The notes beneath the pieces are model-generated. The model saw only the letters and a program-made list of their open reading frames with translations, had not been told where the DNA came from and did not search any database. A program made the position numbers and the translations under genes. Shown here one piece after another: positions 22,385-33,471 of a stretch of 64,000 nt of DNA. Every line of letters begins with the position of its first letter. The first letter of the stretch is position 1. The DNA is from Vermamoeba vermiformis (lineage: Eukaryota > Tubulinea > Echinamoebida), in assembly GCA_045837725.1 (NCBI GenBank), contig JBEWZL010000066.1, forward strand, positions 372,001 through 436,000, written 5' to 3'.

Positions 22385-24957
22385 ATGGAGAAGAACAACG
22401 AAAGAAGCACGAGAATATCGGTTGATGCCTCAACGGCGCACTGGAAATGGAGACAAATTCCTCAGTCGTCAAACAGTCCTTCTCCTCGGCACTTGCACTC
22501 GTTAGTGCATCATAATAATAATCTATATTTATTTGGAGGATTTGGCGATGGGGAGAAGCATTTTGATGACTTTTGGCAATATTCGTTAGGTAAAAATTAA
22601 TTTAATTTTAAAATTAGCGGGTTAACTGAAAAAAGTAACGCTTTTGTAAATAAGCGCAATTGATCGAATTATTTAATTAAATATGCTAATAGTTAAACGA
22701 CGTTGGAAGAAAATAAAATCAAAAGTTCGTCCCTCGCCTCGTCATTCTCACCAAGCGGTGGTATGGAAGGTATCCGTGTTTTATTTTCTTTATTATTGCA
22801 ATGCAAGCTTAAGTTTTTTGTACTCAACTAGGACAGAATGATTTTGTTTGGCGGGATCTCGGCAGGCCAAACGATGAACGACTTGTGGTCCTTCGATTTT
22901 GGTAAATAAGTTATATCTTATCGTAAAATCGTAATTAATATGACGTTAGCTACTGAAAGCTGGAAGCAAGAACGAATACTACACGGAGTTTGGGGTCATT
23001 CAATGGTCGTGTTCGCTGATAAAATTGTCATATTTGGTGGTGCGGACGAGAATGCCAAAGTAACGAACAAATTGGCTGTATTGGACGCAAGTACGTTGCA
23101 AACCACTTAAGTCAAATTTACGCCTTGTCATGTAATTTTAAATGCCGGGCCTAAAATTCTTCTTTACAGATACGCTCGAAGCCGTTGAAGTTGACATCAA
23201 CAATGTGCCTCCGGCAAGACAATACGCATCAATGGTGGCTGAAGACAACGCGGTCTATTTGTTTGGAGGACTCAGCAACAACAAGTCTTTAAACGACTTC
23301 TACAAGATGACAATCACCGAGACCAATCAAATCATTACTGAATCAATTGACGTGCCGTCTTTCGTACCAGAACTGCGTGGAGCATCGTTATCAGTGCTTC
23401 CTTATCAATCTCAACTCATCTTGTTTGGTGGTCGAACAAACGAAACAATGAGTGATTACACTTATTCGTTCGCTCTCGGTAAGTTAAACATCGAATTATA
23501 GAGCACAATAGGATGATTGTTATCACTTTGTATGATTATTAGTCTTATACCTACCGTGTTTTAGGATCGTCAAAGTGGCGTGTGTGCTCGTCTATTGGAC
23601 CATCGCCACGGTACTATCATCAAACTTGCACGGCTAACAGACGAGTTATTTTGTTCGGAGGTCTCGGTCTGAGTGATGGAAAAGAAAAAGCGATCAATCT
23701 AAATGACATGTGGTGGTTCACAGGTCCGTCAAAGTCACGTGGTCGAAATGTTAGCTAAACTAATATTTTTTCTTTAAACTACAGATGAAGTTGTACAAGA
23801 CAGTCCTGAAGAAAATGTCAATGACAAATTCAACTACTCTCCTATTCCTACCGAGATATGGGGCTTGATTTTGAGCTTCGTGGACTCGGGCAATAATGTC
23901 GCAGGAGCATGTGTCGTCTCAAAGCAATTCTATAATATTATTAAGTAAGACTGATCGTAGTAATATATATATTAAGGCAATGATTTTAATAGATCATGTT
24001 TAGGGCTAATGAAGGTCTTCAAAAGAAGCTGCGAAGTTACAAATCAAGTCTTCACGTTAATCTGCCACCGATTTCCTACCACAAATCTGGCAGTAATAAA
24101 ACTGCCTTAATCAAGTTTGTACGTAACTCTACTATTAGTTTAAGAAAGTACTAACAAATACAGGTTGTTACTGGCTTAGGCGGATCTGGAAAGTCAGCTT
24201 CAGTCATTCAGTTCATCCAAAATCATTTCGTTGAAGAATATGGTAAGATCATAGTAAAGCCTTGAACCGGACTCCTTTGGCATTAATATCTTTTGTCAGA
24301 TCCAACCATTGAAGACTCTTATCGAAAACAGTACATTCTTGACGGTACAATTTATTTGCTTGAAATTTTGGACACAGCTGGGCCTGAAGAATACGTAAGA
24401 ATTGATTATTGGAAATGCTAAAAGCTGGATCTGGAACTTATTAACGCTTTTGCTGTCAGGCAACGCTGTTGGAAACATGGTACAGCATGGCGCACGGCAT
24501 TTACGCGGTGTATTCGATCACGCACAAACAATCTTTTGACGACCTTGATTTTTATGTGAATATCGCGAAACGTGCCAAAAAAGGCAAAAACTTTCCGCTG
24601 ATCATTGTTGGGTACGTACTGTCGATCACGTGATTTTCGTTATTAATGCTTCGGTCCACAGAAACAAGTATGATTTGGAATCAGACCGGCAAGTGACACA
24701 AGAAGAAGGTCAAGAATTTGCTAAAAAATACGATGCAATGTGGATCGAGACGAGGTAAGTCGATTGGTCACGCGAATTTTTTTTTGAAATTTCCTGTTAA
24801 TTAATTTTTTGATCTTTTATCGTTCAGTGCCAAAACAAGACATAATATCGAAGAGGCATTTGTGATGCTAACCAAAGCCGTCGTTGAAGCAGATAATGCC
24901 CGAAAAAAAACCACCGGTAATCGCTCCAAGAAAGAAAGACGTTGTAGTTTAATGTAA
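22385..24957 (+). CDS. Kelch / F-box / Ras GTPase fusion protein
   Basis: Thirteen exons (22385-22589, 22693-22769, 22832-22901, 22950-23090, 23170-23478, 23565-23723, 23785-23944, 24004-24118, 24164-24242, 24300-24394, 24460-24611, 24662-24754, 24828-24957), every phase consistent, 594 aa. Residues about 15-325 are kelch repeats ([50 protein letters not shown]). Residues about 341-374 are an F-box ([16 protein letters not shown]). From about 406 to the end is a full-length Ras: P-loop GLGGSGKS, switch [13 protein letters not shown], switch [19 protein letters not shown] and a C-terminal CSLM CAAX box. Exon 8 holds both the F-box tail and the first Ras strand (ALIKF), so this is not two adjacent genes. 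Expected role: a prenylated, membrane-tethered SCF adaptor gated by GTP, or a Ras that recruits ubiquitin ligase (inference). Position 61 is Pro instead of Gln. Confidence 0.85.
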
Positions 24958-25253
24958 TAATGCTGCTAATAAATTGACTTATTATAATTAGGAATTTACG
25001 CGAATTTACGAACGTTCTTATTATATTCTAAGTGTCAAAAACATTACACGGCATCCGTTTCTAGAATTCTTGGATTTGATTTCGTTCTACCTAAAGACCT
25101 TACTGATGACCTTTCTTCCTTCTTATTAATATATAGAATTCGGATTTGGTACTAAGTCATATCCCAGCGCACAACATGTCTTAATGACGTTGAATTCAAA
25201 AATCAAAATTTTCATGTTTTTAAGTTAACAAGCAGCAACACAAATACAACAAA

Positions 25254-25703
25254 ATGATATTAAACGATGACGATTATCAAGGTTTCATAGGAAGAATCAA
25301 AAAGAAGATAATGATAGGGTTGTATTTGTCTATGTGCTTCGTGGGAGTTATAGTTTCACCTTTTGCGGCCTTACTCAACTTTAGAAGCGTTATAGACAAT
25401 GTAATAATTATTAATAGAATACAAATCGATCAAAAACAAGAAAGAGTTGTTGCTGGAACGCGAAAGGTTCGTGACAAATCTAGATCTCTACGCCTCAAAG
25501 TTCAATTAATCGAAGAACCGATCTACAAAATTAGACAAATTACTACATATAGAATAGAAGCGAGATTAAATACTGCGGCTATGAATAACCCTCAAGTGTC
25601 CGGATTTAAAAAATTGGTAGCTAGAATTTACGTTTTATTTAAAAACGGCAGAACTGAAACACATATCTATGAAAGAAGAGAAGATAATTATGTTGTAGAA
25701 TAA
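25254..25703 (+). CDS. Small membrane protein, unknown
   Basis: Single open frame of 149 aa, start chosen at the first Met. A basic segment is followed by a hydrophobic stretch (GLYLSMCFVGVIVSPFAALL, residues about 22-41), likely a signal anchor, then a soluble basic/charged domain with predicted strands. It has no recognised domain. It lies between the Ras fusion and the pentein gene, which is on the other strand. Confidence 0.5.
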   Translation: MILNDDDYQGFIGRIKKKIMIGLYLSMCFVGVIVSPFAALLNFRSVIDNVIIINRIQIDQKQERVVAGTRKVRDKSRSLRLKVQLIEEPIYKIRQITTYRIEARLNTAAMNNPQVSGFKKLVARIYVLFKNGRTETHIYERREDNYVVE

Positions 25704-25772
25704 TAATAATAATGTTTATATAAAAATGCGCAAGATTTACAAAGAAAAAAACGGATTCGTTACAAAGCGGAT

Positions 25773-28700
25773 TTAGTATAGTTCAGCCATCATGCAACGA
25801 ATGCTGCCACCACCGATCTCTTCAATAGTAGGAATATCGCAGTGCACAAGCTTATCTACATGTTCTAGCATCTCTTTCTTTTGCTCCTCGGTGAAAGCAT
25901 TGTATGCGGATCCAGACATGACCAGCAATTTTCTGTCGTCGCTGCCTTTGACTTCCAAAACATTGCCGCAGAAATGGGCCATTTGTTCGTGCGTGATTGA
26001 AATGACTTTATGATGCTAAATAGGGATTATAAGTAAGCTTTTATAAATTTTTGGATCGGAATCCAATTTTGTTTTTACCTTTTCGAGGCTCTCACGGACC
26101 ATCTTAGCCTCATCAGGGTCATATATAGCATCGAAAGTTGCAGATTGCAATCGAAGTACCCACAGCCATTAAGACATTGGTGTGGTAGATCGGTCGTTTT
26201 TCATCGTCACGTGCTTTAAATGCCACCAGGGAGTATCCCAAGCTAAAATATTTAAATTAATAAGAATTTCCTTTTTAGGAAATAAATTACCATTTCGCCC
26301 AGTTCTCTGCGACCTTGTAATTTGCACGTTGTGAAAGAGCGCAATAGGCGACTTTGTGGATGCGATCGATGACTAACGCGCCAGTGCCTTCCAAGTACAT
26401 GCCAAATGGCACGTGTTCGTAGTGCGTGAACGACAAGAACTTGTCGTGCATTGTCAGTAATAACGAGACAATACTAAATAAGGAAAAAAGATTAGCTTAA
26501 ACTTTGCAACAATTTTTTTTCATGAATCAAATTCTCTTACTGTTCGCGACGTTCAGCACGCCTAGCTTCAGCCTTCATAGGATACAATACTAGCGTCGAT
26601 TCTAAGAAAAAAAGTTAAGAATATTACCTTTTAAGGCAAGCTAAAAATAGATCTACCTCCGCCAGTCTCAGCAGGTGCGTGCGATGAGAACCAATTGTTC
26701 GGGAAACACGAGTCAGGCGCGTTGTAAAATCGTTCGTTGCTCGCGACCACGAGTTTCACGCCTTCGCTGGTCAAAGTACGATGGAACGCAGAAAACTCGA
26801 GCAGGGCCATTTGTTCGACGTCTTTGAAGGACCTTGCGGAGGCTTTCATGAAATAATTGTCCTGAAGCGTTTGCAAATTTGAACAGAAGCCGATAGGAGC
26901 AACGATTAGGATCGTGTTTGAGGTCTGTGTCTTGACCGTTTTGTCGCTTATTTGGTGCCAGTATCTGACGATCGGCGTGTGGCTCACGGCTGCGGCAGCA
27001 GTCACGTGATTTTGACCGTTCCATTTGCGCAAGACCTATCGAGATACATCAGTTAGGAGGACGATCAAGTTTGACATTTTTGACATGTTGACACGTACCA
27101 AGAAAGTTTGGTTCAGTGAAGCGTTGTAGTTGAAGTAAGTGTTCATTGAAAAGATTTGCTTTTTCACGTGACTAGCGCCAATTTCTTCGTGCAAAGATTT
27201 GCTGCCCAAGACCAAACCTAAAAATGTCAAGTTAAATGTCAGCCGTGAAAAATTTGACTTTGACACGTGTCATCCTGTCACAAAAGGTACCTTTGTCAGA
27301 AAGATTGAAGATGGTTTGACCACCAAAAAGTCGTTCAGGCACCACGACGACATTGTAGCCCTCGTTCTCTAAATACTCGGACAACTCCACGTCCAGCTTG
27401 GACAACTTGAACTCGCCGTTGAAGAAGACATATTCGTTGACTAATCTACGACGCAAATTATCGCGGCCGTGAATAGTATCGACCATCAACATGGTCTTCT
27501 CATCCACGAGCGCCAGTACATCGGTCTGTCCAAATATGGTAATTAGTCACCCGTAGAAACTTCTGCACAAAAGCACTCCTCGCACGAATTTTTTTTTTCG
27601 CTATTTTTGGATCTGGACTTACGAGATGAGCACGTGCTTCTTCTCTGTCGAAAATATCACGAACGAGTGCCACTCTAGTAGTGCCGAACAAATTGTTCTT
27701 GTCGGGCTTTTCAATGCGCGGACTGAACTGTTTGATAATGTCGCGGATGCACTCTTCGGTAGTGACCTCACCGCTCTAAATACGAATAATAGTCAACATA
27801 CTAGTGCTACTTATGTATATTAAATTGACTTACGCCGATAAAGTACAAAGATTGACCGGCCGGAATGACATCCGCTTGACTGATCAAAAGAGGTTCGGAA
27901 GGCCGGAAAATGATCTAAATATAGCAACAATGAGTTACATGGTTCAATTAAGATTCTGAGAATATAATATGAGGAAATTTACCGGGTAATTAAGCTTGCT
28001 GAAAATGAACTCTAAGAGTTTCATTTCGTGGGATCCGTTGTCAAGCAAAATGACGCCAGCAGGAGTGATTATGAATCCAGTGCCAAATAAGTCAAGAATA
28101 GGCTCACTACGGCAATATTACCAAATTAGGAACGATTCAGACCCGAATTTAAAAACGGATTTAAAAATCCGGATGTGGATCTTACACGTCGTAGCCAGTG
28201 GCGACTAACTGATTAGCGACAGGGTCCATCTTGCACTTGTATGTCACTTTGTTCATAATAACGGTTTTAATGTCGGACAATCGCTCAATAGTTTTGTCTT
28301 TCAGATCGTCCATCATTTGCGCATTCAAGACGAGCGTCTGTTTGCTGTCATTGATGATTTGCACATTAATGAAATCATGCGCTAACTCTTTGAGCTCGGT
28401 AAGCTCGATAGTATCCTAGTTATTATATTAGTATCTGTTGTGATGTCTTGGCAAAAAAGTGTTGCAGATCGCGATCCCGACAATAGATGCGAAAAGTTAA
28501 AAATTTAGTCTTTCATAATATTACTATGATCATCTTATATACGTACTAATAATTGAGACAAGGATTGAGTCTTAATATTCAATCCTTTTTGAGATAAAGT
28601 TCTGACGAGTGCCTGTCCATCCTCTCGAATGTTTTCGACGTCAAAAATTCCAGGAGACAGCAACCCAGCAGCTGGATCATGATACTATTCAAAATAACAT

Positions 28701-28957
28701 ATAAGGTTAGGATACTGAAATGCGGCCATCGTAAACTTAAAAATATTTCAAAAAATTATGATAAATACAATAAAAAATCAGGCCTTAACAGAAGTGCTCT
28801 GAAATCACTATATTTAGTGACTATATTGATATCTTTCTATTATAAAAATATAACTACGACAATAAATTGCAGGCTATGAAAAAAAATTTCCGGATCCGCA
28901 ATGGCATACCAGGACTCGCTCCACAGGATCGTTTTCGCAATACCAAGTAGTAGTCAT
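25773..28957 (-). CDS. Double pentein: arginine-deiminase-like plus CtlX-like hydrolase
   Basis: Thirteen exons (28957-28910, 28684-28547, 28415-28186, 28106-27983, 27914-27834, 27775-27623, 27525-27291, 27217-27099, 27035-26657, 26601-26541, 26473-26291, 26242-26079, 26015-25773), about 718 aa. Residues 1 to about 400 resemble arginine deiminase (YCENDPVERVL, GSGEVTTEECIRDI, ARAHLTDVLALVD). Residues about 413-718 match the CtlX/DDAH-like amidinotransferase fold (FPNNWFSSHAP, GTGALVIDR, PIYHTNVLMAVG, FCGNVLEV, GGGSIRCMMAE). In the second half the catalytic His (about 604) and Cys (about 712) are present. Exon 9 spans the junction, so the fusion is real. These enzymes hydrolyse guanidino or citrulline-type substrates; the substrate here is unknown. 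Exon 12 contains one surplus base near 26133 (C of TTTCGAT): removing it restores CNFDAIYDPDE and the phase of exon 13. Confidence 0.8.
27261..27272. repeat. Intronic palindrome TGACACGTGTCA
   Basis: Perfect 12-base palindrome in intron 7 of the double-pentein gene. On the transcribed strand it is followed by TTTTTCACG eight bases later. Confidence 0.75.
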
Positions 28958-29198
28958 TTAATGCAATAGGTGTGGTGCTTCGTTGCAATAAATAGTTTTT
29001 GGAAGAGGTGCTAAAGCAAATCAAAATAAAAAGTACCACGCGAAATTTAACATGGATCTTCTTCGGTTTTGAATAATTAAACTAAGCAAGGCACAATATA
29101 TATATTATTACGTGTAATACAGTATAACCAACTGATTTCATAGTATGACTGCGCAGAAGAAGCCTTAAATAAGTTTATTTGTTGATCGCAGTTGGATT

Positions 29199-29806
29199 TC
29201 AACAATTTCGTTGTTCAATCACTTGAGTCAAATTAAATACAGCACTAAATTCAGTAATTTGATAAAATTCGTTAAATACGAACCAATTAACGACGAAATA
29301 ATTCAGTGGGCATTGTTTATCTTTTGTAATGCCTTTGATGACCTTTCCGAATGCAACTGTGTTGCCAGAGGCATTAATTTCGGTGGTAATAAACTCGTCT
29401 AATGTAAGCATGCCTTAAAATAAAATATTAGAATTAATTAATAACGAGATCCAGCTCTCACCGTTAAAGAATTTTTTCCAATTGGCTTCAATTTGAGATC
29501 TACCCTTCGTAACAGTACCAACAGGAATATTAGTGATACCATCTTCTGTAAATAAGCTTGCTGCACCCTTGGAAAACGTCAAAAACAATTCAACATCCGT
29601 AGAAAATTATTAGTAATTTACCGTTGCGTTCATTTTAATTTGCAAATCCTGGAATAGGAGTGCTTGATTAATCATCACATCTTGGTCCAAGTCTTGCGCT
29701 GATACACTTTAAAAAAAAAGGATCGTCAGATCAGAACGCTTCGTTCTTTCCGTTGTTTGACTTACTAAATCGCCGCCAACAGTAAAAAGAATAATATGAA
29801 CTTCAT
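29199..29806 (-). CDS. Secreted NTF2/SnoaL-like protein
   Basis: Four exons (29806-29766, 29706-29622, 29567-29462, 29413-29199), in phase, 148 aa. The N-terminus is a signal peptide (MKFILFFLLLAAIYVSA). The mature part has the cone-fold pattern of NTF2-like proteins: an early helix (DVMINQALLFQDLQIKMNATG), the segment LFTEDGITNIPVGTVTKGRSQIEANWKKFF, then strands ending in a VNWFVFN motif. Members bind or isomerise small hydrophobic molecules; many are non-enzymatic. No catalytic Asp/His pair could be assigned with confidence. Secretion of an NTF2-like fold is the notable feature. Confidence 0.7.
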
Positions 29807-29901
29807 TTGCTCTTGTACCGCCTCGAATAATATCTTTTCGCAATTGTCGGCTATGAAAAAAGTTTTGACCGCCAAAAAAATCAACTCGTTATTTGAACAC
29901 A

Positions 29902-31522
29902 ATGGATGCACTTAATGAAGGATTGCTGGCTTCTTTGCCATCCGAATTATTAAGACTTATATTGAATTATTCTGACGCCTATGATATCGTTAAGTAAGTC
30001 TGTAATGTCAATAAATACTCATCTGATCCGTTTTCACAACAGAAATTCGTTAAAATTATTCAAAAATATGTTTACGTATGTAATATCGATACCCTATTAA
30101 CCCACATATTATGGCCTAGTTTATCGATGACAACCAAAATATTTGTGTCGCAGATCTGGCAATTAGTCCCAAAGTTCTACTTACCATACACCTCAAGCTC
30201 GAAAATAGGCTTACTATTTAATAAGCCATTTATCGCCCTAGAAGATTTCGAAATTCATTATAAAGAGCACCTCAACCGTCCAGTTTCTTTTGATTGTTTC
30301 AACGGATGCAAAAGTTTGACCCGGATGTGGGTCTCAAACAAACTCCCCGTTGAACACCCTATCAAATTGATATCAAATATTACAACATTGCGAGAATTAA
30401 CGTTAGAAAATCTCAACGTATTTGGAGACACTTTAGATTTTTCAAAGCATCTGACACAACACACTCGATTGACTTCTTTAGCCGTACAATCTGATACTAT
30501 CCTACATAGTAAGTACATATAATATATAATCCATTATATTCGGCCTCAAATCTTCGAAGGGTTGAGATCTAGATCGTATTTTTTCACCCGGATCGGTGGA
30601 TCCGCTCATTTTTAACTTATCTTATTCTAATAATAGAATATTCTAATAATTATAATAGTTGAAAACACATCATATATGACGCGTTTAAGATCGTTGTCGC
30701 TTAATATTTCACAGCTGCAAACAATGCCTGACAAAGTTTTGGCACCTTTGACCAACCTGACGTACCTCAAGGTAAACTTATTTAAACTTTTAATATTAAC
30801 TAATACTTATATATAATTAGATGTATAGTATGTTTTCGTCTACATTCTTCGCAGCCCTAACAAACTTGCGTGACTTGATCTGGTTGGATGTACCTCAAAC
30901 TATTCCAGATTGCTACTCGAGCGATCCAATGCAATTGGCTCATTTTAAGTCCTATATACTAAATAAGGAAAATCGCAATATCGAAACAGAAGATTACGAC
31001 AGTATCTCAAGATTGACAAATTTGCGAAGTTTCTCGACCATAATGCCCTTCGATATTAGTGCATTGCCAAATTTGGAAAAACTCGAGATCGGAAGCGATC
31101 TATTTAAAGAATTACTTCCAATGTCAAAAGTCGTGGATCTGACAGTTCATGACACGTTCATAACGCCAGATGCGTCAAACATATTCAACTTGACACAATT
31201 AACTAGACTGGCTATTATACGCCCTATTTGGCACGATACCAATGCAAGTCAATTTTTCAGCGAAATTTCAAAGTTATCAAATTTAGTCCAATTCGAGTAC
31301 GACGGCGAAGTGTCATCAGCGGATCTGATCCAAAATTTGCAAGGCATTACAACGCTACAGAAACTAACTGTTCCTATTGAACACGTCATTAATAGTGACT
31401 CTATGACCATATTAACTCAACTACGCACGGTCAATTTGATTTCAGAGTCGCGTAAGAAATTCAACGGATGTGCCCAGAAACATTGGCCGTTTGACTTTGT
31501 ATTCGTGTTGCGACAAATATAA
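29902..31522 (+). CDS. F-box / leucine-rich-repeat protein
   Basis: Five exons (29902-29993, 30043-30079, 30154-30508, 30659-30771, 30821-31522), in phase, 432 aa. The N-terminal F-box reads LASLPSELLRLILNYSDAYDIVK and continues over the first intron. LRR-like units follow (ITTLRELTLENLNV, MTRLRSLSLNISQL, LTNLRDLIWLDVP, LTNLRSFSTIMP) to the C-terminus. Likely an SCF substrate adaptor, as for the gene at 5645-7185; the two share architecture but are clearly different in sequence. The exon 2 donor GTAATA was preferred over the nearer GTATGT because only it keeps the frame open into IWQLVPKFY. Confidence 0.78.
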
Positions 31523-31681
31523 GTCCAATGCATTAAAGCTCTTTATAACATTCTTGTACCCATTGACTTAAAAATTTTGCAGTAGTAGCGTACTACCTAT
31601 ATTTTAAATAATTTTAATAAAGGTTCTAAACTTGTTTAAAAAAATAGGGAATCCTTGGTTACGAGGAAAAAATTCAATACT

Positions 31682-33189
31682 TTATAATTTAGGCGTTCTA
31701 ATGTGACTAGTTAACAATTTAGCTACGACATCAGCCACCTCGCGAGATCCATTCGGATACTTTTCGTCGTCCACAGCAGATCCCGAATTATTATCTCGGT
31801 CATATATAGCTCTCTTATATCCTTTTTCTTCGCTTTGTTTCTTAAATGCTACGCCTTCAGGACTATGACGAGCAATGCCGTCAAAAAGAACCGCTAAAGT
31901 CTGACAGGAAAAAATGGGGTTAACCAGGTATTTCCTTTTTAGGAAATTTTCAGTGAACGTACTTGCGCAGTTGACAATCCCATGTTCTCGTATGCAGAAT
32001 TGATCATTAACTTCTGCATCATCAGTTGATTTTTCGGTACACTTGCCATGCGTTCGGCCAACTTTTGAACCGTTTGATCGAGTTCGCCTAATTAGGAAAT
32101 CAACAAAGATACGCCAAATAATAACTAGCCAGCGGCTACTATAATTTGGTATAATATGGGTAGTATTGATGATATTAGAAGCGTAAATTATGGTGTCAAA
32201 GTGACAGCTTGACACGTGTCAAAAACAGTGACACTTACTGGCAGGCACAGCGTACGACACGAGGCCCATTTGCAGCGCTGTTTTTCCGTCGATCAAATCA
32301 CCGGTCAACAACATTCTTTTGGCTCGTTCAGCACCGAGCTTGAAGACCCACATGCCTGTTGTCGGACAGCCCCAGACTCGTGCTGGCGGGTACCTACAAA
32401 AGTCAGTTGTTAATTAAACTAATATTTCCTTTTTAGGCAATTACTTGGATCGGTAATTTAGCGCCAAAAATGTCACTGGTTTCGTATGAGATCTCACCCT
32501 ATTTTTGCATCTTCTTGCATAACAAGGACGTCGCAGCATAGAGCGATATCAGAACCTCTTATAATATTAATTGTAAGTCATTTAGTATAATTTTGGAGTT
32601 TTTAAGAGTAAATTCGTGAGCGGATCTGACCTGCAACAGCGAAGCCTTGAATTTTACAAATGACTGGCTTCAAACTATGCCACAAGCTAGTAAAACACTT
32701 GGTGAATGTGCCCATCATTTGATAATCGACTAATGGGTCCCACGGCATGTCCTGTGTGCCTGAAGAAGGTCCCTAAAGAAAATTGAAATGTCAAATCTAA
32801 CTTGCCGAACGATTTTGTCGTGGTTACCTTCGTTTCTGCGAATAATTTTAGATCATAGCCCGCACAAAATGCTTTGCCGGCGCCAGACAGGATAATTACC
32901 TGAGATAATAATAAAATCAATTCAATTATTTCGTGATCTCGCCTTAAATTAATTCAATCGGACCATTTATGAGCATTTCTATTCACAATTATGGATATAT
33001 ATCATAATGAATTATTTTTGAAGCTAAACTTACGTGGATATTAGTGTCGGCATTCGCCTTTTCAACAAAATCCCGAATCAAGAAAGGAGTATCAAAAGTA
33101 AAGGCATTTAAGTGCTCGGGCCTATTTAATATGATGTGCGCGATCTTTCCTTCAGTTTTGTAAAGCACTGGTTGCTCTGGTTGCGACAT
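31682..33189 (-). CDS. Enoyl-CoA hydratase/isomerase family enzyme
   Basis: Seven exons (33189-33034, 32899-32828, 32772-32631, 32555-32498, 32393-32239, 32087-31963, 31900-31682), in phase, 308 aa. Crotonase fold: substrate-binding GKIAHIILNRPEHLNAF, first oxyanion-hole segment SGAGKAFCAGYDLK, second oxyanion segment IQGFAVAGGSDIALCCD with the GG pair, then GYPPARVWGCP, where hydratases often have the catalytic Glu. Family members hydrate or isomerise acyl-CoA double bonds in fatty-acid or amino-acid breakdown; the canonical Glu pair is not clear, so the exact reaction is open. No mitochondrial presequence or peroxisomal SKL is seen (ends RTPKL). Intron 5 contains the recurrent palindrome. 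Confidence 0.87.
32210..32221. repeat. Intronic palindrome TGACACGTGTCA
   Basis: Perfect palindrome in intron 5 of the enoyl-CoA hydratase gene, with extra GTGTCA/GTGACA half-sites on both sides. Confidence 0.75.
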
Positions 33190-33471
33190 TTTGTTTCGAC
33201 AAAAATGAAAATCTTCGTAACCTCAAAAGGCGATTGAATTGAGCAGCTTGAGCAACGCTTATCAACAAATGAAAGTGCTTGGATAATATGTTGATCCATA
33301 ATAAGCACTTTTATTTAATGTGGAGAATAACACAGGATTAATCCGGATCTTGGCGCAGCGAGGATGATTTAAACGCTTAAATTATGGTAATACGCGTTAA
33401 AATAATACGGTATGTATTTATATAAAAGTGATTCCGCCATTTCCCGGGCATATTTCGCTCATTTTCAAACT

